Origin: Pleomorphomonas sp.
Lineage (GTDB): Bacteria; Pseudomonadota; Alphaproteobacteria; Rhizobiales; Pleomorphomonadaceae
Assembly (NCBI GenBank): GCA_030603685.1
Contig: JAUVXG010000024.1
Location: 1 to 37,229, forward strand
Direction: 5' to 3'
Length of the DNA: 37,229 nt
How positions within the stretch are numbered: the first letter of the stretch is position 1; each line of letters starts with the position of its first letter. The notes under the pieces are model-generated. The model was not told the origin of the DNA, did not search any database, and saw nothing but the letters and a program-made list of their open reading frames with translations. This document shows positions 18,450 to 27,000 of the stretch, piece by piece. The position numbers were made by a program, and so were the translations under genes.

Positions 18450-18764
18450 TCAATCCCTGTTGGAGCGGGACCAGATGAGCTGGAAGCCGGTCTCGCCCTC
18501 GACCTCGGAAAGCGTCGCGTAAATCGGAGCCGGGAAGCTCGGATCGTCGAGCTTGACCGAGAGGTAGTCCCGGTCGGTCTGTTCCGAGCGCTTCTGCCAA
18601 GCAGCACCCAGCTCAACATTGCCGGCCGCGTAGATGCGGTAGTGCGGCCCCTTGTCCGAAGGATTGTCGACGCGCTGGAAGCGGGCCTTGACGTTAAGCG
18701 TCAGCGTGCGGATCGAACCGGTGAAGCCGTTGTCGGAGGCGGTGAAAGAACCGATGGTCGCCAT
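18450..18764 (-). CDS. DUF736-family protein
   Basis: 104 residues, starting [20 protein letters not shown], the hallmark opening of the DUF736 family found on conjugative plasmids and ICEs of alphaproteobacteria. It is mostly beta-strand, with GPHYRIYA and [20 protein letters not shown]. The ATG at 18764 has an AAGGA site. The function is unknown. A large hairpin lies 118 bases upstream, in the likely leader or promoter region. Confidence 0.87.
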   Translation of the reverse strand: MATIGSFTASDNGFTGSIRTLTLNVKARFQRVDNPSDKGPHYRIYAAGNVELGAAWQKRSEQTDRDYLSVKLDDPSFPAPIYATLSEVEGETGFQLIWSRSNRD

Positions 18765-18881
18765 GATGGTATTCCTTTTCGCGTGTCTCGGGCCGCGCCC
18801 TTCGCGGCCTCGATGGCAGTCGAGAAGACCGGAGACGATCGGACCGCACTCGCCAGAGCCGGAACGCATGTGGAGGACGGT

Positions 18882-18946
18882 CGGACAAAGCTTTCTTGTC
18901 CCGCGAGGAATGCGAACTTGTTCGCAGGGGAAGAAAGTTTTGTCCG
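18882..18946. repeat. 65-nt near-perfect stem-loop upstream of DUF736
   Basis: Arms CGGACAAAGCTTTCTT (18882-18897) and AAGAAAGTTTTGTCCG (18931-18946) pair at 15 of 16 positions and extend inward with TCCC/GGGG. The loop carries its own perfect stem TGCGAA-CTTG-TTCGCA (18911-18926). There is no T-tract, so it is not a simple terminator. From 18947 to 19231 I see no gene. Confidence 0.75.
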
Positions 18947-19231
18947 AACTGTTGTGGGAAGACGATCGAGGCGAAGCCGTGCTCCGGTCAGACATGCCAC
19001 ATCGAGCCCGCAGAAGGGGCGGCCAGCAGATGGAGAAAGATATGACGCCTCACTGGTCAATTCGGCTCGCGCACCGCCGTCGAGGCTCACATCGCAGACA
19101 GACTCCATGCGAACAAACGCTCAGTAGCCTGGTCGTATAGGTGCTCCGTGGTCGGGGCACGATCACGCGTCCCGCCGAGCCCTCAGCAACAGGTAATGGT
19201 CGGCAGAATGTTGGACATGTGCAAAGGCCGA

Positions 19232-19657
19232 TCAGGTCGCAACACCCCAGGGATTGATCACCTTGAGCCCTGCGGCTTCAAACGGGCTGACATCCCGGGT
19301 GGCGACCGAAAAGCCCTGGGCAAGAGCCGTCGCGGCGATATAGCCGTCGGCAGTGCCAATCGCCTTGCCGGAGCCCCGCGCCGCAGCCATCAGTGTCGCG
19401 TAAGCTTTCGAGGCTTCGAGATCGAAGGGCAGGATACGGCCTGAGAAAAGCGGCAGTACCTCGTCTTTGAGGCGATCATGCAGAACCGTCCGACGCTTGC
19501 CCTCGGGCATCGCCGCGATACCGAAGCGCAATTCGGCGACAGTGATGGCTGACAGAAACAGGGTTTCGATGGCCTGAGCATCGAGCCAATCGAGGACGCG
19601 CGCATCCGGAACCGGCTTCCAGGGCTCCGAGACCACATTGGTGTCGATCAGGATCAT
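19232..19657 (-). CDS. fitB: PIN-domain ribonuclease toxin (FitB/VapC-like)
   Basis: 141 residues. PIN-domain toxins cleave RNA with a metal-binding acidic cluster; here Asp5 (MILIDTN), Glu42 (VAELRFG), Asp104 (GTADGYIAATA) and Asp122 (ATRDVSPF) are all present. The sequence pattern VVSEPWKPVPDARVLDWL matches the FitB subgroup. The start codon overlaps the antitoxin stop (ATGA). Intact and probably active. Confidence 0.9.
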   Translation of the reverse strand: MILIDTNVVSEPWKPVPDARVLDWLDAQAIETLFLSAITVAELRFGIAAMPEGKRRTVLHDRLKDEVLPLFSGRILPFDLEASKAYATLMAAARGSGKAIGTADGYIAATALAQGFSVATRDVSPFEAAGLKVINPWGVAT

Positions 19658-19908
19658 TCGAAGCTCGCCGGCTCGGCCGGGGTCTTGTCGCGCAAACCAT
19701 TGAGCGCCTCGACATCCGCATCGGAGAGACCTGCCTCGCTGCCGATCGAAGCAAGCAGAGAGCCGAGCTTCACACGGCCTTCAGGCTTGGCCGCCTTTGC
19801 GAGGATATCGCGGATTTCCGCCTCGGCGCTGCGCCCATGCAGTGCCGCCCGGACACGGAGTGCCCGATGAACATCGTCCGGCACGTTCCGGATGGTGATC
19901 GATGGCAT
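19654..19908 (-). CDS. fitA: FitA-like ribbon-helix-helix antitoxin
   Basis: 84 residues from the ATG at 19908 (MPSITIRNVPDDVHRALRVRA), which has GAGG eight bases upstream; a GTG at 19917 is a possible earlier start. The N-terminal Arc/CopG-type ribbon-helix-helix is typical of FitA (ITIRNVPDDVHRALR...GRSAEAEIRDIL), and the acidic tail would bind the PIN toxin. First gene of the pair, with a palindrome in front. Confidence 0.88.
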   Translation of the reverse strand: MPSITIRNVPDDVHRALRVRAALHGRSAEAEIRDILAKAAKPEGRVKLGSLLASIGSEAGLSDADVEALNGLRDKTPAEPASFE

Positions 19909-19941
19909 ATCAAGCACCTCGTTGCTTTTAGTTGCATTGCA

Positions 19942-19960
19942 AGCATTTTATCAAAATGCT
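19942..19960. promoter_or_regulatory. Operator dyad of the fitAB operon
   Basis: Perfect AGCATTTT-ATC-AAAATGCT inverted repeat, 34 bases upstream of the fitA ATG. This is the expected binding site for the FitA-FitB complex. Confidence 0.65.
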
Positions 19961-20042
19961 GGTAAATCAGCAACCAGTTCCGCACCTTTGCCAAAATGGA
20001 AGAGGCAAAAGGGGGCCTTGCGGCCCCCGATCGCGTAGCAGG

Positions 20043-20630
20043 TTAGTCGAGGGCGGCCATCTGCACTGCGGCCGCCTTGCGGTCCAGTGTCGGCGCCGCC
20101 GGATCGGCCGGGCGTTCGAAAGGCTTCCAGCGCTCGCCGACCACTTTCTCATAGGCGGCAACCGCGCCCTCGGCCGCCATGCGGAGCGCGTGGGCCTGAA
20201 GGCCCATGTCGGCGGCGAACTCCCGTTTGCGCTGGGCCGGTCCGTCGAAGCCAACTGGACCATCGACGTCTTCGTCGCGAGCATCGCAGGCCGCCTTGGC
20301 GGTTGCATCGCGCGCCTCGGTGACAGCGCGGGAATAGAACTGACCGGCACCATGGGCCGAGCCGACATAGGCGCCGACAATCCGCTGCAGATGGATCTGC
20401 ATGGCGCGCTCCTTGAGACCCTCGGAGAGCGCCGACGCCGTTTCGGCGATCAATTGCAAGTGGGTGTCGCGGATGCCGTCGCTATCGAGAAGGGGAAGGC
20501 CGAAACTCGAGGAGATGCGCGCGGCCTGCGTAGTATCGGGACAGGCGAGGCGAACCATTTCGAGGGTGGTTCCCTTGTGGAGCGGAACGACCTTGGAAGC
20601 GGGGCGGGAGGCGGTTGCGGGCTTGGCCAT
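20043..20630 (-). CDS. Conserved plasmid protein of unknown function
   Basis: 195 residues, starting MAKPATASRPASKVVPLHKG with an AGGAA site upstream. Ala-rich and largely helical: LQLIAETASALSEGLKERAMQIHLQ, then KREFAADMGLQAHALRMAAEGAVAAYEKVV. I know similar proteins beside ParB-like genes on rhizobial plasmids but cannot name a function. It lies downstream of the large ParB-like gene in the same direction, after a 560-base structured gap. Confidence 0.65.
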   Translation of the reverse strand: MAKPATASRPASKVVPLHKGTTLEMVRLACPDTTQAARISSSFGLPLLDSDGIRDTHLQLIAETASALSEGLKERAMQIHLQRIVGAYVGSAHGAGQFYSRAVTEARDATAKAACDARDEDVDGPVGFDGPAQRKREFAADMGLQAHALRMAAEGAVAAYEKVVGERWKPFERPADPAAPTLDRKAAAVQMAALD

Positions 20631-20639
20631 TTTGTAAAA

Positions 20640-20935
20640 TTCCTATCTTTGAAGCTCCTCGGGGTCTTGACCGGCCCCTGCCGGCTGCCCCTCGGTGCGG
20701 TCAAAAAGAACCGTCGCGAGGACGGTCGCTTTCAGAGGTTCCGATCCTGCGAGACGAGCGAAGCGGGCCTGCGAAGGACGAGGTTGGCCAAAGCCAGCCT
20801 CAGGCGCCTGAGCCGGCCCGCTTTGCGAGCGAGCCGGACTGGACCGCGACGCGGCGCAGCACGACCTTGAAACGACCGGCCGACGGTTCAAGACCGCCCG
20901 AAACCGAGGGGTGACCAGCAGGGGCGCTCACGCTC
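20640..20935. other. Structured non-coding leader between the ParB-like gene and the 195-residue gene
   Basis: No convincing gene in 20631-21191. The DNA is rich in inverted repeats: ACCGTC-GCGAG-GACGGT (20710-20726); arms GCGAAGCGGGCC (20758-20769) and GGCCCGCTTTGC (20815-20826), 11 of 12 paired; inside them GGTTGGC/GCCAGCC and the perfect 12-bp palindrome TCAGGCGCCTGA (20800-20811). These could fold in the leader RNA of the downstream gene or be protein sites. Confidence 0.45.
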
Positions 20936-21191
20936 AATGCCTGGATGCTCAAACAGGAAGCTAGGAAAAGCCCAAGATCGCCCGCCCAGAGGTACGATCC
21001 GCGATGTCCAAAGCGAAGGAACCAACCCGAATACGCTCGCCTCAGCATTCGGCGCCGGCGCCTGCCAGGTCCGGCTCTCACGCTGCCATCCCCTGCTCCG
21101 CGCCCCAGGGGCGGCACCTCAAACGGATACGCCGCCAGAAGCCTACCGGCGGCGCGGGTTCGTTCGGAGAAAGGAGATCGGAGCGGATGGA

Positions 21192-22931
21192 TTACTCCGC
21201 AGCGATCGGCCAAGGCTCGTCAGCCAGCTCGTCCGTCAACTCGTCGTCAGCGGAACCAACGCCTCCTTCGATGCTCTCCGGGGAACCGAGCACCCCATCC
21301 GAGGGAACGACATCGCTCTCGTCCTCATGGGGCATGTCACGGGAGCTGCCGCTGGACGGTCCACGCCAACCGGCGATCTCCGCTGCGTCAACCGCGAACA
21401 ACGCCGACGGGTGAACGAAGCGATCGCATTTGAAATGGTCGACCAGCGCGGCACGCGTCTCCCGGACTTTGGCGCGCGGCAGAACCGGCGTCTCCTGGCA
21501 GCACCGTTCCAGCGCGGGACGCGACAGGCAGGCGAGGAAGTCCTCGGTCCCCATGTTGGGCAGAAATTGGTCAGCTCCGATGGCCTGACCGGCAAGGCGG
21601 GCGACAAGGCCGCTGTTGGTGCGGTTTTCGCGCGCCGAGAACACGTCGATCAGAGCCGAACGGGCAGCGACACGCAAGGTATCCGGTTCAGGATCGAGCC
21701 CGCCATCCTTCCCAACCAATCGGGCCGCATGCCGTCTCATGCGGGCAAAGCCATAGACATCATCGGACGCGCCCGACTGCACCGACACATTGGTGCCGGC
21801 GAGCGCCAGCACCAGGAGAGCCATCAGCGTGTCGTCCTCGATGGGAGCGCGGGCAAGCGCTTCGTGCAGCGCATCGGTGCGCAGATCGCCGATCATCTCG
21901 ATGCCTTTGCGCGTCACCTCGGGACGCGACCTCGTGGCAACAAGCTCGTCGGCCCCGATCCCCGAATCCATGGTCCCGTCTGGCTGGCCCTTAGCCTTCT
22001 TCGGCTCCGTCATCCGGAAATATGCTGTCTGCACCTTGCCGTCGCGGTCGATGTAGAGCGCGGCACGGTCGCCCTTGCCGGGCTTGCCATAGACGCGCTC
22101 GGCCTTGGGCGGCAGCGATGCCTGACCGTAATTGTTCACCTCGGCGACCATGCCGCCTTTCGGCAGGTTGGTCGTCATCCACTCCTGCTGCGCACCGAGA
22201 AAGGCCTCGACATTGGTGGTGTAGCGGCTGTCCTCGTCGGCCGGCGCGAACAGATCCTCCAGCCACTCGATTCCATAGGCCCGGGCAAGCTCATCGTCGA
22301 AGCTCGCATCACGCGCGTACATGCGCTTCTTCGTCAGCGCGTTGGCGACAGCCCACCAGGAGACCTGCGGGTCGCCCTTTTTCGGCTTGTGCGCCTTCCA
22401 GACCTCGCGCTGTTCTTCGAGCGAAGCCGCCGCGATGGTGCGCAACTGCTGCTCGTTCGGCATGTCGCCCTTGGCCATCTGCTCAAGCATCGCCGGCAGC
22501 ACATTGGCAAGCAGCCGTAGCTTGCGGATCTGGCGCACCGGCAATGCCAGCGCGACGCCGATGGCCTCCCCGGTCCAGCCGAGCGCGACGAGACGTTCGA
22601 CGGCCCGCCACTGATCGACCGGGTTCAGAGCCTCGCGCGCGACGTTCTCCACCATCGACCGCATGGCGCCATTGTCATTGGCCGCCTCGTCTACCAGCGC
22701 GGTGATCTCGCTGAGGCCGGCGACTATCGCCTGGGCGACGCGCCGGTGGCCGGAGTTGATGATATAGCCATTGCCGCCCTCCCCTTGAGGGGCAATGACC
22801 GGCGGCTGAACGATGCCGACCTGGCGGATGGTGGCCAGCAGCAAGGCATCGGCCTGCGGGCTGGATTTGGTCTGGCGCGTACGATCGGGATTCTCCTTGA
22901 GCGCGCGCGGATCGACAGTCATGAGACGCAT
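21192..22931 (-). CDS. Large ParB/RepB/Spo0J-domain protein
   Basis: 579 residues from the ATG at 22931, which has an AAAGGAA site. The N-terminal ParB-type domain includes the VGIVQPPVIA strand and the GYIINSGHRRVAQAI motif, equivalent to the GxRR-type CTP-binding box of ParB. A helix-turn-helix-like part follows (WTGEAIGVALALPVRQIRKLRLL). The remaining roughly 400 residues are unlike plasmid partition ParB (normally about 300-350 residues in total), and no ParA gene is adjacent, so this is probably an accessory ParB-like regulator or nuclease of mobile plasmids rather than the segregation protein. The acidic C-terminal tail is Ser/Glu/Asp-rich. Confidence 0.85.
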   Translation of the reverse strand: MRLMTVDPRALKENPDRTRQTKSSPQADALLLATIRQVGIVQPPVIAPQGEGGNGYIINSGHRRVAQAIVAGLSEITALVDEAANDNGAMRSMVENVAREALNPVDQWRAVERLVALGWTGEAIGVALALPVRQIRKLRLLANVLPAMLEQMAKGDMPNEQQLRTIAAASLEEQREVWKAHKPKKGDPQVSWWAVANALTKKRMYARDASFDDELARAYGIEWLEDLFAPADEDSRYTTNVEAFLGAQQEWMTTNLPKGGMVAEVNNYGQASLPPKAERVYGKPGKGDRAALYIDRDGKVQTAYFRMTEPKKAKGQPDGTMDSGIGADELVATRSRPEVTRKGIEMIGDLRTDALHEALARAPIEDDTLMALLVLALAGTNVSVQSGASDDVYGFARMRRHAARLVGKDGGLDPEPDTLRVAARSALIDVFSARENRTNSGLVARLAGQAIGADQFLPNMGTEDFLACLSRPALERCCQETPVLPRAKVRETRAALVDHFKCDRFVHPSALFAVDAAEIAGWRGPSSGSSRDMPHEDESDVVPSDGVLGSPESIEGGVGSADDELTDELADEPWPIAAE

Positions 22932-23635
22932 GGGTTCGTTCCTTTTGCTGGAGGTTTGCGAACCGGGTTCCTTTTCCGGTCCTTTTCCGTCTTCTCCTCG
23001 AAGACACCTCCAGCATCCGCGGAACGGGCGGGCCGGCACAAAAGCGGCCAAGCATCCCTGCCCGGCCGGACAAGCAGGGCTCATAGCCCTGGCGCGGGAC
23101 GACGGGCCGGGATCGCCTCAGGCCGCATTTGATCGACAGCGTTGCCGGGGCGACCGTTCTGCGAGTGGGATTCTATCGACTTTTCTTCCTCTTCCAGTTT
23201 TGTTCTTCTGGCGCCTTTATCTTGGGGCAAACTCGGCTGCAGACCCAAGAAATTGGACGGGCGGCAAAGCATATCAAAACGAACGCTATGGGAGAGCAGG
23301 CGCTGAGAAAAACAGACCGAATGCGGCACAGGCGCCCTCGACTCGTCGTCGGCGCATGGCCGCTCGGTCGATCATAGCTAGACCCTCCGCCGCAGTAGCC
23401 CGAATGGTAAACGTTTTCTGCTCGAAAATCCGCCGATGGCGATGTCGAGATTAGCGAACACCGCTGCGCGAACACGACGCTTGGTCGGGCACCTCACCGA
23501 TGTAGTCGGGTTTAGAGAGGTGCCAAAGGTGGTGGTCGAAGCCCTCACCCAGGCCAGCACTAGGAGGAGCCGCGTCGTTGCCTCGCCTGTCTCCCGCGCG
23601 CTGTCGGGCGTCACTTGCACCGCTCCGGTCCAGCC
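22932..23635. other. Gap without a convincing gene
   Basis: About 700 bases. The first 150 form the leader of the ParB-like gene and contain a short direct repeat of CCTTTTCCG. Further on I see only short frames on both strands (for example plus 23436-23639 and minus 23378-23620), none with a recognisable product or good start signal. Confidence 0.4.
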
Positions 23636-24249
23636 TTAAGCCTTCACCGGGCGCAGCAAGCGCAGCGCGTTGATGGTGATCAGCACGTGGCGCCGGTGTC
23701 GGCGAGAATCGCCGGCCACAGGCCCGTCAGGCCGATGACGGTAGTGATCAGGAACACCGCCTTCAGGCCAAGGGCTAGGGTAATGTTTTGATAGATGTTG
23801 CTGAGCGTGCGCTCGGAGATGTCGATCATGCCGGCGATATCACCGACCTTGGCGACCACGAAGCCTTTGGCCTTCAGTTCCTGGACGACTTTCTGCTTGT
23901 CTTCAGGCAGCATTTCGGCGCGTAACTCCATGCCGAGCTGGCAGCCCACCGCTTCGGCCGTCCGGCGGTTGTCGCCGGTCAGCATGACAGTCTTGATGCC
24001 GGCGTAGTAGGGTTTTCAGGCCGGCGACGGCATCCGCGCGCGGCTCGTCGCGCATGGCGATCACACCGTCGACCACCAGAACCGACACCGACTTGCCGTC
24101 CTCGTTGAGCCGCGTCAGGACACGTCCTCGACGCTGGCCATGCGTCGCGCAGCGGTATCGATCTTGGTGGCGCAGCTCACGCAATCCATGGTCAGGACCG
24201 TTACGCCGGTCGACTTCGCAGCCGTACCGATTGGAATATCGTTGTGCAT
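23636..24249 (-). pseudogene. Remnant of a Cd/Zn/Pb P-type ATPase (CadA/ZntA type)
   Basis: Starts normally (ATG 24249) with the heavy-metal-associated domain VTVLTMDCVSCATKIDTA, but meets a stop after EDVS and jumps, by a large deletion, to the nucleotide-domain region (SVSVLVVDGVIAMRDEPR). A frameshift near 24005 leads to [19 protein letters not shown] second in-frame deletion removes the GDGINDAPAL hinge and about 40 residues after it (VVAKVGD joins IAGMIDISERTLSNIYQN). A missing G near 23688 shifts the end (LADTGAT then stop); the true tail LRLLRPVKA can be read in the next frame to 23636. At least four lesions, so clearly dead. Confidence 0.85.
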
Positions 24250-24314
24250 TCTGCTCCCCTAAAGCTCCTAGCTGGAGCTCCCAGCCGAATGGAGCGAAGC
24301 GCCCGGCGTGATCC

Positions 24315-25649
24315 TCAGTGGCGGTGGCCTGCCGGCTCGACCATCTTGAACGGCAAAAGCTGTTCTTTGCCCTTCGCGGTCAAGATAAGTCGTGCCTCGA
24401 ATTCGTGCGGCTCGGCGGGAGCGACACTGCTTTCGAGCCGGTGATGATCGCCGGCTATCAATCCAAGCGGAAGCGTTTCGGGACCATCGGGCCGGTCGAT
24501 GATCACGGTCGCGGAAAGACCGTCGGCATGGCTGTCGACGGTAAGACGCATACGCTCACCAGCAGGCGTGTTGACGATCTCCAGCGTTCCGGTAGCGAGA
24601 TCGCAAGCGACCTTGAACGGGTCGGGTGCGTGGTGGCCATGACCGGAATGTCCTGCGACCGGCTCGTCCTCGCCTTGGAAGCGAATATTTGCCCCAGAAA
24701 GCGCAGGCAGGTGCTCGAACAGCTCTCCCCGCAAGGCCTCGGTGATGGCAACCACATCCTTTGCGGTCGCACTGTCCGCCACCTTGATGGCTACATCGGC
24801 ATGCAGGCGATGGCCGATCCAGCGCGCCTGCACTTGGGCGACCCGCTCGATGCCTTTCACATGCTCTGCGGCATGGGAGATCTCCTCAACGATGCCCGGC
24901 TCGACGCCATCCAGCATGCGTGTCAGCACTGCCTTTGACGACTGCCAGACGATGGCGAAGATGGCGACGGTGATCAAAAGACCAATGATCGGATCGGCGA
25001 GCGGAAAGCCCGCCCAGACGCCGATCGCACCGAGAACGACGGCCAGACTGGTGAAGCCGTCGGTACGGGCATGGTAACCGTCGGCGATGAGCGCCGCGCT
25101 GTTGATCTCGCGGCCGACACGGATGCGAAATACAGCGACTGCTTCATTGCCGAGAAAGCCGATCAGGCCGGCCGCAGCCACCCAGCCGAGAAAGGCGATG
25201 GGCTGCGGATGGATTAACCTGTCGACCGCCTCGTAGCCGGCGACGATGGCGCTGAACAGGATGATCAGCACGATGGTGATGCCGGCCAGATCCTCGACGC
25301 GGCCAAGGCCGTAGGTGAACGTCTTCGACGGCTTGCGCCTTGCCAGCATGAAGGCGATCCAGAGCGGGATGGCGGTAACTGCATCGCCGACATTGTGGAT
25401 GGTGTCGGCAAGCAGAGCCACGCTGCCGGACAGGAACACGACGACCAATTGCAGCATCGAAGTGATGGCCAGCACGACGAAGGACCATTTGATCGCCCAT
25501 ATGCCGCGCGTCGTTGTGGCGATGGTGGGATCGACCACGCCATGAGTGTGGCCGTGTCCACCGTCGCCATGGTCATGGCCGTGGCCATGGCCGCCCGACC
25601 CTTGTGTTGTCGGGGCGAAGCCGAGCCAGTCGCGTATGCTGTCCATCAT
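24315..25649 (-). CDS. dmeF: CDF-family metal cation exporter, DmeF-like, with His-rich ends
   Basis: 444-residue cation diffusion facilitator that exchanges divalent metal (Co, Ni or Zn) for protons at the inner membrane. His-rich N-terminus (GHGHGHDHGDGGHGHTHG), then six helices with the transport-site pairs LADTIHNVGD (Asp82, His85, Asp89) and ADGYHARTDG, and a cytoplasmic CDF dimerisation domain. A His-containing linker (GHSGHGHH) and an extra C-terminal domain of about 110 residues end in GHRH; usual CDF proteins stop near 300-330. It follows the regulator gene by 9 bases, so it is co-transcribed and metal-induced. The metal is inferred from the DmeR-DmeF arrangement, not proven. Confidence 0.87.
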   Translation of the reverse strand: MMDSIRDWLGFAPTTQGSGGHGHGHDHGDGGHGHTHGVVDPTIATTTRGIWAIKWSFVVLAITSMLQLVVVFLSGSVALLADTIHNVGDAVTAIPLWIAFMLARRKPSKTFTYGLGRVEDLAGITIVLIILFSAIVAGYEAVDRLIHPQPIAFLGWVAAAGLIGFLGNEAVAVFRIRVGREINSAALIADGYHARTDGFTSLAVVLGAIGVWAGFPLADPIIGLLITVAIFAIVWQSSKAVLTRMLDGVEPGIVEEISHAAEHVKGIERVAQVQARWIGHRLHADVAIKVADSATAKDVVAITEALRGELFEHLPALSGANIRFQGEDEPVAGHSGHGHHAPDPFKVACDLATGTLEIVNTPAGERMRLTVDSHADGLSATVIIDRPDGPETLPLGLIAGDHHRLESSVAPAEPHEFEARLILTAKGKEQLLPFKMVEPAGHRH

Positions 25650-25658
25650 GGTCGCGTC

Positions 25659-25940
25659 TCACAGATACTTGGTGATCTCCTTGAACTCGTCGATCGAGCG
25701 GCGCTGCTCTTTGGCAAGCGACCCGACAACATCTTCAAGGCAGTGGTCGAGATGGTCCTGAATCAGAGTCTTCTTGGCTTGGGCGATAGCTTTTTCGACC
25801 GCCTGAAGCTGCTGCGCGATATCGAGGCAAGTTCTTCCCGCCTCGATCATCTCGATGATCCCCATCAGGTGGCCGTTGGCGCGTTTGAGGCGTTTGACGA
25901 TCTCGGGATGGGGTTCGTGAAGGTGTGCTTGCTCGCTCAT
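25659..25940 (-). CDS. dmeR: CsoR/RcnR-family metal-sensing repressor (DmeR-like)
   Basis: 93 residues from the ATG at 25940 (MSEQAHLHEPHPEIVKRLKRA); the frame is open further upstream, but the family starts here. All-helical DUF156 protein. Metal ligand positions are Cys38 (GRTCLDIAQQL), His63 and Cys67 (QDHLDHCLED), with the 25- and 4-residue spacing of the CsoR C-H-C triad, plus an N-terminal His cluster as in RcnR. Probably releases the dyad at 25952-25970 on metal binding and so induces the downstream exporter. Confidence 0.85.
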   Translation of the reverse strand: MSEQAHLHEPHPEIVKRLKRANGHLMGIIEMIEAGRTCLDIAQQLQAVEKAIAQAKKTLIQDHLDHCLEDVVGSLAKEQRRSIDEFKEITKYL

Positions 25941-25951
25941 GCCCTTAATAC

Positions 25952-25970
25952 TATCCCCCTGGAGAGGATA
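25952..25970. promoter_or_regulatory. Operator of the dmeRF operon
   Basis: TATCC-CCCTGGAGA-GGATA: inverted arms around a G/C tract with AT-rich flanks, the usual form of CsoR/RcnR-family sites. It lies 12 bases upstream of the regulator's ATG. Confidence 0.6.
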
Positions 25971-26049
25971 TAGCAAGGCAGCAACTCGGCAGATGGGACG
26001 TTGACTCAAGGCGCAAAAGGAAGGCTGTGGGAAGCGGCGGAATCCCGCT

Positions 26050-26406
26050 CTAGAATGTGATGACCTTGTCGCTATCGATTACCCACTCAGCCAGCGCAGG
26101 CATGGTGGATTTTTCAGTACCGTCGAAATAGGGATGATTCTTGTAGATGCCGCAACGGGCCATACAGGTTCCACAGACTTTGACGGACACACCCCGTGCA
26201 ATCAACGCCTTGAGCATCTGCGAGAGGTCTTGGTCGTAGCCTTCCGGTGGACGGCAAACATCGCGCGCCATGTCCACCGCATCGTTCATCAGGAAGAGTC
26301 TGACTTCACTTCCGGCATCGAGCAGCTTGCCCGCCAGACGCAAGCCGTTCCAGGTGACATCGGTGTTGTCATAGGGTTCGCGGTTGAAAATGATCAGAGT
26401 CTTCAT
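26050..26406 (-). CDS. DsrE-family sulfur-relay protein
   Basis: 118-residue DsrE/F fold protein: MKTLIIFNREPYDNTDVTWN, FLMNDAVDMARD, then the Cys-rich segment VKVCGTCMARCGI (Cys78, Cys81, Cys85). These cysteines could carry persulfide sulfur, as in related DsrE-like carriers. It is the third gene of the operon with the methyltransferase and the ArsR-rhodanese regulator, 21 bases after the former. A role in sulfide or polysulfide handling is inferred from the rhodanese neighbour. Confidence 0.85.
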   Translation of the reverse strand: MKTLIIFNREPYDNTDVTWNGLRLAGKLLDAGSEVRLFLMNDAVDMARDVCRPPEGYDQDLSQMLKALIARGVSVKVCGTCMARCGIYKNHPYFDGTEKSTMPALAEWVIDSDKVITF

Positions 26407-26427
26407 GGCAACTCCTAGTGGTTCGAA

Positions 26428-27000
26428 TTAACGGCGAGCCAACAGGCCGAAATGGAAGGGACAACAAGTCTGCAAATCAACGGATTCAATGGCGTGAAAA
26501 CTTGCGACGGCCATCCATTCTCGGCACTGCTCGGGCGTCGGGCGAATTGCTAAGGAAGGGCCGCGCGGCGTGGGGATGTCACTGCGCCAGTGAATCACCG
26601 AAAGCACACCACCGTCTTGCAAGGTCCGGTAGGCTTCGCGCAGCAAGCTGACGGGTTGCTCCAGGTGCAGCAGGTTGAAAATCATGGCATGCGCCTGCGA
26701 CGCGGTAGCGACACCCGTCCCATGAGCAGCAAAGTCCCGCACCTTGACCTGAATGTTGGTCAGATTGCTGGCTGCCGCTTTCCGGCGCACGCTGTCGACC
26801 ATTTCGGGTTCAATATCCAACGCGGTGACAGAGCCCGTCGCGCGTCGGGCCGCCGGTACGGTGAACGAGCCGTATCCGCAGCCAAACTCGATCACATTGC
26901 CATCGACCCGAGACCCCAACAGCTTTTCAAGAGCGACGTCAGCGTCGAAGAAACTCGTCCAATAGGTTTCGTCGGGCATACCGCTTTCACGCCCCTTCAT
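26428..27000 (-). CDS. Class I SAM-dependent methyltransferase
   Basis: 190 residues. Motif I VIEFGCGYGSFTVPAA, acidic motif II TALDIEPEMVD, and the later motifs AHAMIFNLLHLEQP and LQDGGVLSVIHWR. Small-molecule type; the substrate is unknown, and sulfur or metalloid species are plausible from the operon. The ATG at 27000 overlaps the upstream gene's stop (ATGA), which fixes the start as MKGRESGMPDETYW. The C-terminal Cys pair (QTCCPFHFG) may matter if the substrate is a thiol or metalloid. Confidence 0.85.
   Translation of the reverse strand: MKGRESGMPDETYWTSFFDADVALEKLLGSRVDGNVIEFGCGYGSFTVPAARRATGSVTALDIEPEMVDSVRRKAAASNLTNIQVKVRDFAAHGTGVATASQAHAMIFNLLHLEQPVSLLREAYRTLQDGGVLSVIHWRSDIPTPRGPSLAIRPTPEQCREWMAVASFHAIESVDLQTCCPFHFGLLARR

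Noticed and set aside
18243-19127. 294-codon plus-strand frame across the DUF736 region
   Set aside because: It runs opposite the clear DUF736 gene and through the hairpin; Arg/Ala-rich shadow sequence.
20937-22520. 527-codon open frame on the plus strand opposite the ParB-like gene
   Set aside because: The minus strand encodes a clear ParB-domain protein; the plus frame is Arg/Gly/His-rich with no domain.
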